DNA of 64,000 bases from Colwellia sp. Lineage in GTDB: Bacteria > Pseudomonadota > Gammaproteobacteria > Enterobacterales > Alteromonadaceae. The DNA lies in contig JABSOY010000017.1 of the NCBI GenBank assembly GCA_013215385.1, positions 1-64,000 on the forward strand, read 5' to 3'. The position numbers were made by a program, and so were the translations under genes. The notes under the pieces were generated by a model. The model saw only the letters and a program-made list of their open reading frames with translations. It made no database searches and was not told the origin of the DNA. This document shows positions 21,632 through 31,100 of the stretch, one piece after another. Positions within the stretch are counted from its first letter, which is position 1. Each line of letters opens with the position of its first letter.

Positions 21632-21647
21632 AATCTTACCTTTAATT

Positions 21648-23735
21648 TTATTGTGCATTTCTAGCGATACGAAAACCTAAATCATTACGTTTATCCTTAC
21701 CATAATCTCTAAAAGATAGTCTTAATTCAGTACGAGTACCATGTTCCCAACTTGCTCCTCGAATCACATGGTAGTTTCCTGACTCCGGCCCCATGGGATC
21801 CTTGTTCGTATTAAGAGATAAGCCTGTTTGAATTTGATAATAGTCATGCAACCATTCAGCAACATTACCTGATAAATCGAACAGCCCTTTTTCGTTACTA
21901 CGAAAAGAACCAACCGGAGCACTCGCAATATAATTATCATTATATGTTGCTAAAACGGTTCCTAGGATAGGTGCGCCAGCTATATCCGCAAAATTACCGG
22001 AACCTACTTTTGGAGGCAGTGACGTTCCCCAAGAGTATTTCAACATTTCACCATTGTGGAACCTTGCTGCCCAGACCCACTCAGTCTCCGTTGGTAATCG
22101 ATAACCGTTAGCCAATGGATCAAAATTAACCACTTTTCCCTCTTTGACCTCATAGACCTTAGCAAGATTTTCTTGTTCAGATATCCAGTTGCAGAATAAA
22201 GCAGCTTGCTGCCAAGTTAATTTAACCGCAGGTTGGTGGGTGCCATTTAAGCTATTACCTTTGATGTGTCCGGATGAATGCTCACGTTGAAATTGACGAA
22301 ACTCTTTATTAGTAATTTCAGTGAAGCCAAGATAAAAAGCCTTCGTTATTTGCACTTTTCTTTTCACCTCATTGGCTCTACGACCTTGTTCTCTTCTCGA
22401 TGCCCCCATAACAAAAGTATCATTAGGTTTAAACAACTTGAGTTTATTACCCACTGTTGAGGTAATTATCGACTTTAAATTTTCCCAGCGAGCTTGTTCC
22501 TCAGTTTTTAATGTAATTGACAATCGTTGTTCCATTGTTAAGTTTGGTAAAATGCTTGATTGGTAACTGATATAACCTTCTTTTTCTACTCTGATTGTTT
22601 GTCGTTTTATCGGTAAGGAAAGTTGTTGCGAAGCTCGTCCCATTAAGCGACCATCAATATAGAGTAAGGCATCATTTGGAGTGACAGCAAAAGAAATCAC
22701 ACCGTTATTTTCAAGCAATTGATAAAATTTAGACACGGTTTGGTCTGATGCCACTATCAATGAATGGGATTGTGACTGATAGCCTTCTTTAAACAATAAC
22801 AAATCAAGTTCTTTGTCAGAGCTAACCGTTACATTAAGTGGGCTTGTACCTAAAAATTTATCCCCATAAGAAATGTTCACACCCTTTGGGCTAGTCGAAA
22901 TAGCTAACCTTCCCATTAACTTAAATAGCTTGACTGCTTTTATTGTTTTTGTTTGCCCTGCTTTTACGGCAACTGCTCTTTGTGTCGCTTTATAACCCTG
23001 TTTTTTAAAGTGTAATGGATGCTCGCCTTCTAGCAATTGAGCGTTTAAAGGAGTTGTACCTAATAACACTTCATTTTCATAAACTTGAACTCCAAGTGGT
23101 TCAGAGTTAATCATGATATTTCCCCAAGCAGGGATAAGGTTAATAACCAATTGTTGTGTTTTATTCTTACCCTCAATAGTAATTTCACTCTGGTAAGAGA
23201 AGTAGTTTTCCGCATGTATTGCTAATTGATGGGGGCCTGCAGCAATATTGTTGACGGTATGCTGGTTTATGTTCACCACTTCGTCATCAATCATGATACG
23301 AATATCAACATCAGGAGTAATTTCTAAAGCGAGATTTCCCGGTAGTGGCGTCAAGGTAAAGTGTATGCGCTGATTTTGTTGAGTATCAACAGTAAAGTGT
23401 TGCTCAAGAGGAGAATAGTCTGGCTTAATAACCTTCACTTGATACTGACCAGGTAGCATCAACAAATGGTCTTGCCATTTTAAGTATAATCCTCCGGTGA
23501 TCTCTATTTCCTGACTGGCTGGAGACGATGTAATAACAACTGATTTGGCTGTAAAAATATAGCCAAGTAAAATTAAGCCAATAATAAATAAGCTGCTAAT
23601 TAAATACATCAGTAATTTATATTGACGCTTTTTTTTGACTTTATCAGCGACGAAAGGAACAGCATCTTTATTTTGATTCGTATGGTTTTTAGCCGATAGT
23701 TTTGTTTGTTTTTTTTGTTGATTTATATTACTCAT
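21648..23735 (-). CDS. Membrane-anchored PEGA-repeat protein with C-terminal FGE/SUMF1-like domain
   Basis: The 695-residue product has a cytoplasmic basic tail, one membrane helix at about 38-60, then several PEGA-type beta domains (repeated phrases such as GQYQVKVIKPDY, GEHPLHFKKQGY and RQTIRVEKEGY) up to about 400. The last 250 residues are an FGE-sulfatase-type domain (ITKAFYLGFTEITNKEFRQF, GYRLPTETEWVWAARF, GLFDLSGNVAEWLHDY, HVIRGASW, GFRIARN). The cysteine pair that binds copper in true formylglycine-generating enzymes is missing after RGASW, so catalysis of sulfatase activation is unlikely and a structural or ligand-binding role is more probable. Its ATG overlaps the preceding gene's stop (ATGA). 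Confidence 0.85.
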   Translation of the reverse strand: MSNINQQKKQTKLSAKNHTNQNKDAVPFVADKVKKKRQYKLLMYLISSLFIIGLILLGYIFTAKSVVITSSPASQEIEITGGLYLKWQDHLLMLPGQYQVKVIKPDYSPLEQHFTVDTQQNQRIHFTLTPLPGNLALEITPDVDIRIMIDDEVVNINQHTVNNIAAGPHQLAIHAENYFSYQSEITIEGKNKTQQLVINLIPAWGNIMINSEPLGVQVYENEVLLGTTPLNAQLLEGEHPLHFKKQGYKATQRAVAVKAGQTKTIKAVKLFKLMGRLAISTSPKGVNISYGDKFLGTSPLNVTVSSDKELDLLLFKEGYQSQSHSLIVASDQTVSKFYQLLENNGVISFAVTPNDALLYIDGRLMGRASQQLSLPIKRQTIRVEKEGYISYQSSILPNLTMEQRLSITLKTEEQARWENLKSIITSTVGNKLKLFKPNDTFVMGASRREQGRRANEVKRKVQITKAFYLGFTEITNKEFRQFQREHSSGHIKGNSLNGTHQPAVKLTWQQAALFCNWISEQENLAKVYEVKEGKVVNFDPLANGYRLPTETEWVWAARFHNGEMLKYSWGTSLPPKVGSGNFADIAGAPILGTVLATYNDNYIASAPVGSFRSNEKGLFDLSGNVAEWLHDYYQIQTGLSLNTNKDPMGPESGNYHVIRGASWEHGTRTELRLSFRDYGKDKRNDLGFRIARNAQ

Positions 23736-25243
23736 CCTCTAGTCACCCGCTCGCTGCACTGGATCACAATCGTTGGATGAGATTTATCGGCGTACAATAT
23801 GAAAGCTTGTCGGACATCTCTAAAACCATCTCGTGATCCCACTAGGGTATATTCACCCGGTGTTAAGCTAAGCTCTTTTGCCAGAAATTTTCCTAGCTGG
23901 CCACTACGATATAAGGTAACCATCGTTTGATTATCTGATTTAATGTTTACTAAAAGGGGGACTTTTACTTTTATCATAAGCTGGTTGATTGATTTAATTT
24001 GTAGGAGTAATTTTTCTCCAGGATGATCAATGTTCATCGCATCTTGTTTAGTAAAAAGCGCCTGTTGATAAACATTTTTATTGCTTAGCCTTGCTGGATA
24101 ATCAATATAGTTGTTTAATTTATCTGATAATGTTAATCGTGCTGTCGATTTTAATATCCCAATTTGTGCTTGCAGCAAGGATTTATCTAAAAGTAAGATT
24201 TCATTGTATTTATCTAATGCCTTAGACCAGTTTTCTTGCTGAATACGCTCTTGTGCTTGCTCAAATTTGAGTGATATTTTTGCTTGCATGCGCTCGTTTT
24301 TACTTTGTTTGATTGCTTGAACAACCGGAACTGATGTTGGTTTTATTTGCTTAGCTTGATTAAAAAACACGAGTGCTTGATTATATTTATTTCCCTGTAA
24401 GTTTTTATAACCACTTGACATAGCTAAGGAATAATCCCTATCAACGATCAATTCATTAACTTGCTGCAATTGCTCATTAACAATAACCGAGCGTTTATCA
24501 AGTTGATAAGCTTGCTCAAAACTAGATTTTGCTGCCTTATATTGTCGATCTTCAACAAACACAGTGCCTATTTTCACTAATGCCAGTACTTGGTCTAAGA
24601 CTAGAGCGCGGTCAAAGGCGGAGCTCGCTTTACTGTCGTTAGGTTGCATATACATGGCTACTTGCAATTTTTCTTTTGCCAGATTGGCATTGTTTTCTTT
24701 TAACGCTAATTTCCCTTGTGCTAAAAATTCACCAAATTGTTCAGGAATACTTGCCTCAATATTTATCAGTTGCTTAAGAGTATTTTGATAACTCGCCATC
24801 GCGCTAGAAAATTCTTGACTTCGATAATAATAATCACCCGACTCTGCCGTTTTTAATGCCGCTTCAAAAGTCTCATTTGCCCAAAAAGTTACCTTTTTAT
24901 CTTCGAGATTTTTTTGTTTTTCCAGCACTAGAGAGAGAATTTCCTGGGCATCTCGTCGATGTTTGGCTAACTGACTTTCACGCCATGGCGATTCATCTAT
25001 GGGTTTACTGGCGTCCTGAGCCATGATCTCTTTTGCATCAATAGTAGAATAAATCGGTTTTACTGAACTGGGTAACCAAAAAATGACTAAATATAGAACA
25101 ATGAACAAGACCATTAATAAAGCAGAGATGAGGATATTTCGTAAATGAAGGCCTAATAACACTTTTTGAAAAAAAGAGTGTTTTTTATCAAAATTTAATG
25201 AAATTATTTGTTCAGCTTTATTCACCGATTCATCTGATACCAT
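23732..25243 (-). CDS. Membrane-anchored TPR protein with C-terminal PEGA-like domain
   Basis: The 503-residue product has a short cytoplasmic segment and a membrane helix at about 36-56. A periplasmic helical region follows with TPR-like repeats (GDYYYRSQEFSSAMASYQNT, DRQYKAAKSSFEQAYQLD, NKYNQALVFFNQAKQI, ENWSKALDKYNEILLLD). At the end (about 425-500) there is a PEGA-like beta domain (LSLTPGEYTLVGSRDGFRDV). It has the features of a scaffold for a periplasmic complex. It overlaps the next gene by four bases, so the two are likely translationally coupled. Confidence 0.8.
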   Translation of the reverse strand: MVSDESVNKAEQIISLNFDKKHSFFQKVLLGLHLRNILISALLMVLFIVLYLVIFWLPSSVKPIYSTIDAKEIMAQDASKPIDESPWRESQLAKHRRDAQEILSLVLEKQKNLEDKKVTFWANETFEAALKTAESGDYYYRSQEFSSAMASYQNTLKQLINIEASIPEQFGEFLAQGKLALKENNANLAKEKLQVAMYMQPNDSKASSAFDRALVLDQVLALVKIGTVFVEDRQYKAAKSSFEQAYQLDKRSVIVNEQLQQVNELIVDRDYSLAMSSGYKNLQGNKYNQALVFFNQAKQIKPTSVPVVQAIKQSKNERMQAKISLKFEQAQERIQQENWSKALDKYNEILLLDKSLLQAQIGILKSTARLTLSDKLNNYIDYPARLSNKNVYQQALFTKQDAMNIDHPGEKLLLQIKSINQLMIKVKVPLLVNIKSDNQTMVTLYRSGQLGKFLAKELSLTPGEYTLVGSRDGFRDVRQAFILYADKSHPTIVIQCSERVTRG

Positions 25244-25286
25244 AGCTCTTCACCTCTACCTATTTTTTCATTACATCTCTAAATTA

Positions 25287-26489
25287 TTAATCTCGATCAT
25301 CTGATGAACTTACGTCTAGTTGATAAATATCTTTTAAGATATTCCGCCATTGCTGATATTGATTTTCAACAGTTCCGGTTAGCGTTATCGTGCGGTCTTC
25401 TAATTCAATAACATTTGATTCAATACTCGCTTCTAGTGAATCACCTAACTCTTGTAATGCATCAATATGAATTTGTGCCTCTGCTTCACGATCATAACCA
25501 GCTTTGAGCAAATAAACTCCAGCAGTCATTCCAATTGCCGATGCAGCTCTTACTGAGCCACCGCTATTTCCTGCACCTAAAATACCTGCAACAATCGCAA
25601 CAGCTCCGATCAATTTTTGATTACTTGCTTTAGTTTTCATACTTCTCATCGCCATAACTTCGCTATAACTTTCTTGACGCCACTGTGAATATGGTTCTTT
25701 CATTTCTTTTACATACCCACCGTAATATTCTTGTAACGTATCGATAAATAGGTGAACTCGCTCTCTTACTTGGCGAATGCGTACAATCATTGGATCATTT
25801 TCCGCAGGTAGACGATTAACGGTTAAATAGCCGGACGATGTTTTAGACAAATGTTGAGAAAACTGTTGTGGTGCAAATGATTTGGCAAATTTCACTTCTG
25901 AGACTTGTCTTAACGCTATTTTTTCAGCCGATGTTAATTGTTGTCGATAAGCATTAAGATCATTAGCAATGCGGTTATAAATATTTTGAAAAGGGTCGTG
26001 ATGTCGCTGAGCATTTTTATTATAGGAATATTTACTGGCTCTTTGAGTATATTCTTTATCAAACCATCGCATGCCACTAACATCAGTGACATCAATTTTC
26101 AAAACCATTAACTCGCCATCTGATTTAACAATTTTCCCAGTTATAATGACATCGACAGAATCATGCCCCAAGGGAATGACGCGAACGGCTCCCCAGGCTG
26201 AACTTGACTGAATAGCCTCCATCAGCAAATAAGGAAAAAAACTGGCTTCAGCAACTCGTATTTCAGGAAAAACTAATTCATCTTCATCAAGTTGATCAAT
26301 ATTTTCTAAGCCATTTTCAAAAATTGTAATACCAACATCTAATAACTCATTTTCAGGCATATCTTCAATAATTTGATTTACTGCAACTACTTCAGTTGTT
26401 TTAACATCAACTGTGCTGCAACTAGTAGTAAGGAATACCATAAATAAAATGGTAACCAATGAACTTTGATTGCTATTAATTTCCATCAT
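25287..26489 (-). CDS. Lipoprotein of unknown function with internal Gly/Ala-rich hydrophobic segment
   Basis: The 400-residue product begins with a lipoprotein signal (FLTTSC, Cys24). The first half (about 40-180) resembles the alpha/beta domain of lipoproteins that bind peptidoglycan or other envelope partners, with segments ELLDVGITIFENG and GKIVKSDGELMVLKIDVTDVSG. The second half is helical and carries a hydrophobic Gly/Ala stretch (GAVAIVAGILGAGNSGGSV) that could insert into a membrane. No family is recognised with certainty. It is preceded by AAGGG and lies 4 bases after the Ser/Gln-rich lipoprotein gene, in the envelope operon. Confidence 0.65.
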   Translation of the reverse strand: MMEINSNQSSLVTILFMVFLTTSCSTVDVKTTEVVAVNQIIEDMPENELLDVGITIFENGLENIDQLDEDELVFPEIRVAEASFFPYLLMEAIQSSSAWGAVRVIPLGHDSVDVIITGKIVKSDGELMVLKIDVTDVSGMRWFDKEYTQRASKYSYNKNAQRHHDPFQNIYNRIANDLNAYRQQLTSAEKIALRQVSEVKFAKSFAPQQFSQHLSKTSSGYLTVNRLPAENDPMIVRIRQVRERVHLFIDTLQEYYGGYVKEMKEPYSQWRQESYSEVMAMRSMKTKASNQKLIGAVAIVAGILGAGNSGGSVRAASAIGMTAGVYLLKAGYDREAEAQIHIDALQELGDSLEASIESNVIELEDRTITLTGTVENQYQQWRNILKDIYQLDVSSSDDRD

Positions 26490-26493
26490 ATGC

Positions 26494-27612
26494 TTACCCT
26501 TGCTTTTTATACTTACGATATTCCTGCCATAATTTTTCTCTTAACTTAGGATCTGCTTCCTTCATTGCCGCTTCTCTTATTTGACGAGCGACAACGTCAT
26601 CATCATTACCACTAGGGATATCAGCTGGTGGGGTAAATATTGTTTGGCTATGCTGTACATCCCCTCGTTTTCTTTTTGAGCTAATATTTGGCATTCCACC
26701 TCCAGCAGAATTACTAGGGTTGGTTGTTATGGCCCCCTTATTTTTTGCGACACTTTCTGGTGCACCATTTAGCACGTCATCAAATAATGGGCCATTCGCT
26801 TCTGCAACCTGTTGTTCACTACCGGCTTCATTTCCGCGACTTTGTACATACTCTCTTTCAGATAAAATCATGCCATCAAAATCCCCTAAACTCCCCTCAA
26901 GCTGTTGTTCTAGTTCTGAAACTTGCTCATTAAAAGTTCGTTCGTCGCTATTAATAGCGGGTTTCCCTCCATTTTGTCGCGGTGTTGAGTTTTCAGCAGA
27001 AGCATGAGATGCAGAAGTTCCTGTTGATGACTGCTGATTTGTACTTTGACTGTCTGCCGATGACTGCTGATTTGAGGTGTTTTGTGAAGATGATTCATTG
27101 CTTGATGATTCATTGCTTGATGATTGCTGACTCGATGACACTGTCTCTTCTTCTGAAAAATCAATATCCTTATTGCTACTTGTCGATGTCTCTCCGCCAT
27201 CATCATTTTCTTCCTCACTTAAAGAGTCGCCACTTTGCTGGCTTTTTTCCTGACTTTCTTTATCACCCTCGACATTTTCAGCGGCTTCGCTTGACTGACT
27301 TGTTGCGGTTCCTGTCGATGAAGAAGGAGATGTTGCTTGATCTTGTTGCTGTTGTTCCGATGGTTGAGGATTCTTTGACTTCGTGGATTGCTGACTAGAT
27401 GATTCTTTTTTGCTTCGTGAGCTACCTTTTGAAGATGCAGGCGGATTAGAAGCACTAGAAGCAGTGCTTGCACTGGAAGATGATGACATTGGTGGCGGTG
27501 TTTGTTGCTGAGATTTTTGCTGTCCTTCTTGCGTAGATTCTTGCGTAGATTTACAACCAACAAAGCTGGCTAACAACACAATTAACAATAAAGTGAACAT
27601 ATGTTTTTTCAT
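26494..27612 (-). CDS. Low-complexity Ser/Gln/Glu-rich lipoprotein
   Basis: The 372-residue product has a lipoprotein signal (LASFVGC, Cys20). Residues about 21-220 are almost wholly Ser, Gln, Thr, Glu and Asn, with runs such as SSQQSSSNESSSNESSS. Such regions are flexible spacers between a lipid anchor and a distal part. The C-terminal 150 residues are more ordered and include a charged helix ending VARQIREAAMKEADPKLREKL and EYRKYKK. The low complexity produces several long open frames on the other strand that are shadows. AAAGGAA lies upstream of the ATG. It may act as a periplasm-spanning tether in the complex. Confidence 0.72.
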   Translation of the reverse strand: MKKHMFTLLLIVLLASFVGCKSTQESTQEGQQKSQQQTPPPMSSSSSASTASSASNPPASSKGSSRSKKESSSQQSTKSKNPQPSEQQQQDQATSPSSSTGTATSQSSEAAENVEGDKESQEKSQQSGDSLSEEENDDGGETSTSSNKDIDFSEEETVSSSQQSSSNESSSNESSSQNTSNQQSSADSQSTNQQSSTGTSASHASAENSTPRQNGGKPAINSDERTFNEQVSELEQQLEGSLGDFDGMILSEREYVQSRGNEAGSEQQVAEANGPLFDDVLNGAPESVAKNKGAITTNPSNSAGGGMPNISSKRKRGDVQHSQTIFTPPADIPSGNDDDVVARQIREAAMKEADPKLREKLWQEYRKYKKQG

Positions 27613-27628
27613 AATTGTATTCCTTTTA

Positions 27629-28903
27629 TTATTGAAAAATCTGCAAATGTACTTTTTTAGCAGAGATTACGTTACCCTCAACAATTTTTGGTCTAAATTT
27701 AGTTTTCTTTAAAAACTTCAATACTTTTATACTCATGGCATTGTCTTTCGGATTGGAACTAACAAAATTAATATTTTTCACTTTTCCATATCGAGTTACA
27801 TCAATTGATGCATGTACATAATTAGCATTTGAGGAAGAAATAAAATCAGTAGGTAATACATTGGTTTTAATAGATATATTAGGAAAGTTAGGTAGCACAA
27901 CCGGCAAAGAAAATAACTCTCTGAACTCTTTAGTTATTGCTGAATTATCTTTTAAATAATTATATGCCGTATGATAAAGGCCTAACGCCGGTTCCCGTTT
28001 TCCATACATTAAATACCAGTCTGCCAACTTCAACTTGATTCGAGTAACAAGTAGATGATCAGTTAATGGCTGTTTTGAATAAATGGCCATTTCATGTTTG
28101 AACAACGAAACCCCTAAATCAAAGCTCTTGGATTTCAAAGAATTCAACTGATATCCCCTCCTTGAAGTTGATTTAATGATATGTCCATCTAGATCAATAT
28201 TTATCGTTGGCTGAATAAAATCCGTTACTGCAATCAAGTAATTAACCAAAATCAACTGATGTAGTGGTTTAATTACTCGTAAATCAATTAGACCATATTT
28301 TTTTATCGCTATATTGAGTGCTTGTTCGTAAGCATAATAACAATTGAGTAAATCAACAATTGGCTCTTTATGCCTTTTTAAAGTATAAGATTTTAGATAC
28401 CAATTCGCCATTTGCATCTTAATAGCAAACGTTTCAATATCCTCTTCATTATAGTTTTGTTCATACAACCAATTGAGGTAAGTATAGTGGTTATCCACAG
28501 AATTCCATTGTTCTTCTTTTGCCAAGCTATTGATGAGTGTGTTAAGAATAGGGAATATAGAAGTTGAATAAAGTCCATTGTTAATACGGTTTAGGTGTAA
28601 CGAACGAGTTAATGTTTCAATCGCTTGACCATGTTCTCCTTTTTGCTGATAGGCCATACCTAAAGAAAACAATTGTTGCGATAAGTCTTCACCATAAACA
28701 CCTTGTTTTGATTCTATTTCTTCGATGGTAGTTTGGTATTTTTCAACAAGTGTTGAAAAATTTGTCTGTGGATATGCAGAAATAGACAAAGTTTCGCTCG
28801 CATTACTTTGCTGCGTTCCTATAAGTTCTGCCCCAGTAGCACTACATATAAATAGTGTAACAGGCAGAAACAGCTTCATGGAAATGGCAATAAATAACTT
28901 CAT
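27629..28903 (-). CDS. Secreted TPR protein with TonB-C-like C-terminal domain
   Basis: The 424-residue product has a signal peptide (about 1-24, cut after ATG/A). TPR-like helices follow (QQLFSLGMAYQQKGEHGQAIETL and later pairs). The last 80 residues resemble a TonB C-terminal fold (VHASIDVTRYGKVKNINFVS ... IKVLKFLKKTKFRPK), of the kind found in TonB-family proteins and in stand-alone periplasmic partners. There is no N-terminal membrane anchor as in a true TonB. Its ATG has AGGAGC at ideal spacing. It is the first gene of the minus-strand series and leads the operon, so it may define the outer end of the complex that a proton channel would drive. Confidence 0.75.
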   Translation of the reverse strand: MKLFIAISMKLFLPVTLFICSATGAELIGTQQSNASETLSISAYPQTNFSTLVEKYQTTIEEIESKQGVYGEDLSQQLFSLGMAYQQKGEHGQAIETLTRSLHLNRINNGLYSTSIFPILNTLINSLAKEEQWNSVDNHYTYLNWLYEQNYNEEDIETFAIKMQMANWYLKSYTLKRHKEPIVDLLNCYYAYEQALNIAIKKYGLIDLRVIKPLHQLILVNYLIAVTDFIQPTINIDLDGHIIKSTSRRGYQLNSLKSKSFDLGVSLFKHEMAIYSKQPLTDHLLVTRIKLKLADWYLMYGKREPALGLYHTAYNYLKDNSAITKEFRELFSLPVVLPNFPNISIKTNVLPTDFISSSNANYVHASIDVTRYGKVKNINFVSSNPKDNAMSIKVLKFLKKTKFRPKIVEGNVISAKKVHLQIFQ

Positions 28904-29448
28904 AACAGCTCCTGTAAATTAAACGAAAGCAACTTATGAAAGATTTTAAATCCCAAAAAACAACCAATACTTATTAGAATGCGAGCCTATATCGGCCTCA
29001 ATGTTTTTGCGTATTAATTGCATGGTAATTTGTTTATACAAATTACCACTATTAACTTCATTATAGATGTCATCAAATCGAAGTAAAGAAATCGGAAAAA
29101 TATTTAATATCAGTCTAAATTTATTTTTTGTGAAAAGACAAATTGAGTAATCCCAATTGATATTATTTTATCATGGCAATGCTGTTTGCCCTGGCGGGCG
29201 AAAGAAATTGCTAATATTTTTACTCTGTTGTTATCGATAAGCTGGAACATAGTATATTTAAACTTCTTCAATGGTTAGCTTAAGAGCTTATTCTTAATTT
29301 ACATCGGGTTACGGTGGTAGTTTTATCGATTACAATCATTCACAATAACGATTTGGCTTAGGTATAGCATTAACTAATGTCTTGTAATCTAGAGTGAAAA
29401 TAACTGGAAAAATCTTCAAATACTTTTATATTTAAAAGTAATATTTAT
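28904..29448. other. Divergent intergenic region, no gene seen
   Basis: This is about 545 bases between the start of the envelope operon (minus) and a lipoprotein gene (plus). The frames here are short and without ribosome sites. It must contain the main promoter of the 13-gene operon, but I could not place -35 and -10 boxes with confidence. Confidence 0.5.
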
Positions 29449-30030
29449 ATGAAGAAGTATTACATGAAACAATTACACCTACTTATTACCTTAGTTTTGA
29501 TACTAATACTAACTGGTTGTGCCAATTACTCTAACCGAGAAGCAATATCAAAAGAAATAAGAGTGGTCGCAGTTAATGACTTTAGGAACGAAATTACGGC
29601 TGAAACTCCTCTGAATTGGTATGGCGACTTTAAAATAATAATGGAAAATCCAAGGCCAGATACTGCTGAATTTACCTTATTTATTAAACAGAAAATAGAA
29701 CAAGAAATCATTAAGAAAGGTTTCAATTTTAAAATTGATGGCGCTGGGTCTAAATACCAAGTTATTGCATTTGCCCTTGTAGGAAAAAAAGAAGCAACGC
29801 GAGATTACTTAGATATTTTTAAGCTCTTTCCTGAACTTGCTCAAAATACCGATTTTGAACAAGGAACTTTAATTATTGCGATTATTGACCCTATCGCTAA
29901 AAAATCGGCTTGGCGGGCGAGCGTTAAACTTTATATAGATCCTAATTTAGTAAAAGAACTACGTAAAATCCGCATATCGGCAACGATAACCAAAGTGCTA
30001 AAGACACTAAGACTACCGAATTCAACTTAA
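29449..30030 (+). CDS. Lipoprotein of unknown function, DUF4136-like
   Basis: The 193-residue product has a lipoprotein signal (LILTGC). The mature part has the layout of DUF4136-type envelope lipoproteins: an early LNWYGDFK phrase, a strand pair around KYQVIAFALVGKK, and a late strand that ends SAWRASVKLYID followed by a helix. An alternative ATG 15 bases downstream (29464) has a slightly better AGAAG site; both give a valid signal peptide. It stands alone, divergent from the envelope operon. The assignment to DUF4136 is tentative. Confidence 0.65.
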   Translation: MKKYYMKQLHLLITLVLILILTGCANYSNREAISKEIRVVAVNDFRNEITAETPLNWYGDFKIIMENPRPDTAEFTLFIKQKIEQEIIKKGFNFKIDGAGSKYQVIAFALVGKKEATRDYLDIFKLFPELAQNTDFEQGTLIIAIIDPIAKKSAWRASVKLYIDPNLVKELRKIRISATITKVLKTLRLPNST

Positions 30031-30488
30031 CTTATGCTTAAATATTAATTGATATATCAATAACATAACGATATAAGCATTAGAAAATGTTAAAAATAAT
30101 TTATATACAAATAGAGCCGAATTTGACGAGTTAGCATCTGTAACTTGTAAACTATATTATCTGCTTTCCTCCAACCGATAGCGCTAACGCACTTTCTTTC
30201 AATATATTAAAATATTAAAAAAATACATCTCCCCCCAATGATGAGGCATTTTACTTGGCCTAGTTTTGCCATGTTTCCTTAAATAAAAACAAGCCATGTA
30301 AAACGACTCTGCCCTCATTTATTTCTTTTATTTGTAGCAGTTTTTATAAGGAATTTTCGTAATTATGCTCGCAATGACTTTTTTAACACATCACGATTTA
30401 ATCCATATTTCCTCCTAACTCTTTTAGTACTCTTACCAAAATCTAAAAACCTATGACATTCACCATATATCTTCACAGAGGAAATTTC
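30031..30488. other. Intergenic stretch upstream of a PEP-CTERM gene
   Basis: No gene is seen. TTGGCCTAGTTTTGC near 30256-30270 resembles a sigma-54 promoter but has nine bases between GG and GC where ten are required, so I do not call it. The ribosome site AGAGGAA at about 30476 belongs to the next gene. Confidence 0.4.
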
Positions 30489-31100
30489 ATGAAAACAAGA
30501 GTAAAACTGACTATTTTATTGTTAGCGGCAGGCTCGTATGCAGGTATTGCAAGCGCTGGATTGATACATAACGGTAATGGACTGTTTAGCTTAGATAGCA
30601 GAGACCGCACTTATATGAAAATAACAAGTACATTCGGGACTATATCTGATTTCGGTATATATTCAACGAATAGCTGGGGCGCAAAACAGCTTTATACCCT
30701 AGTACCTGAACGCACAGAGATACTCAGAAACGATGTGTTCTACGCTACGATGTTTTATAACACACCTAAGGACGTTATTTATAGTTGGAACGGTGAGCAA
30801 ATTATTGATTATAATTTTTCAAACGGTGATGTATTTGGATTTTATATGCTAACAGGGGGTTATCACTTTACTGAAACAGATATTAACTTTACAGATGCTA
30901 ATACTCGCTTTTCTGAAGGCATATTAGATCTTGTTCATGTAAATACCAGAACAAATGTTACTTTTAGCGAACATCCTTACGATGGAGCTTTCTATCCAGA
31001 GCAGTTACCAGAAGAAGATCCCGTTGATGTATCCGAGCCAACAAGCCTTTTATTATTTGGCGCAGGTATGTTTTTAGCTTTACGCCGAAAAACAAGATAA
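30489..31100 (+). CDS. PEP-CTERM protein of unknown function
   Basis: The product has 203 residues from the ATG at 30489, chosen because AGAGGAA lies eight bases upstream and the signal peptide (cut after IASA) starts there; a frame 36 bases longer has no site. The body is all-beta and opens with GLIHNGNGLFSLDSRDRTYM. The C-terminus has a sorting signal in which the usual PEP is replaced by SEP (VSEPTSLLLFGAGMFLALRRK), followed by a basic tail. It is likely exported and anchored by exosortase. It is not cohesin-like by eye. It is convergent with the second cohesin-like gene across a shared terminator. Confidence 0.75.
   Translation: MKTRVKLTILLLAAGSYAGIASAGLIHNGNGLFSLDSRDRTYMKITSTFGTISDFGIYSTNSWGAKQLYTLVPERTEILRNDVFYATMFYNTPKDVIYSWNGEQIIDYNFSNGDVFGFYMLTGGYHFTETDINFTDANTRFSEGILDLVHVNTRTNVTFSEHPYDGAFYPEQLPEEDPVDVSEPTSLLLFGAGMFLALRRKTR

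Noticed and set aside
26720-27563. Several long open frames on both strands within the Ser/Gln-rich lipoprotein gene
   Set aside because: They are produced by low-complexity codons of the lipoprotein gene. The lipoprotein has a signal peptide, ribosome site and operon context; the others have none.
30256-30271. Sigma-54-type promoter TTGGCC...TTGC upstream of the SEP/PEP-CTERM gene
   Set aside because: PEP-CTERM genes are often sigma-54 controlled, but the GG and GC are nine bases apart instead of the required ten, and the -24 box lacks the usual CAC.
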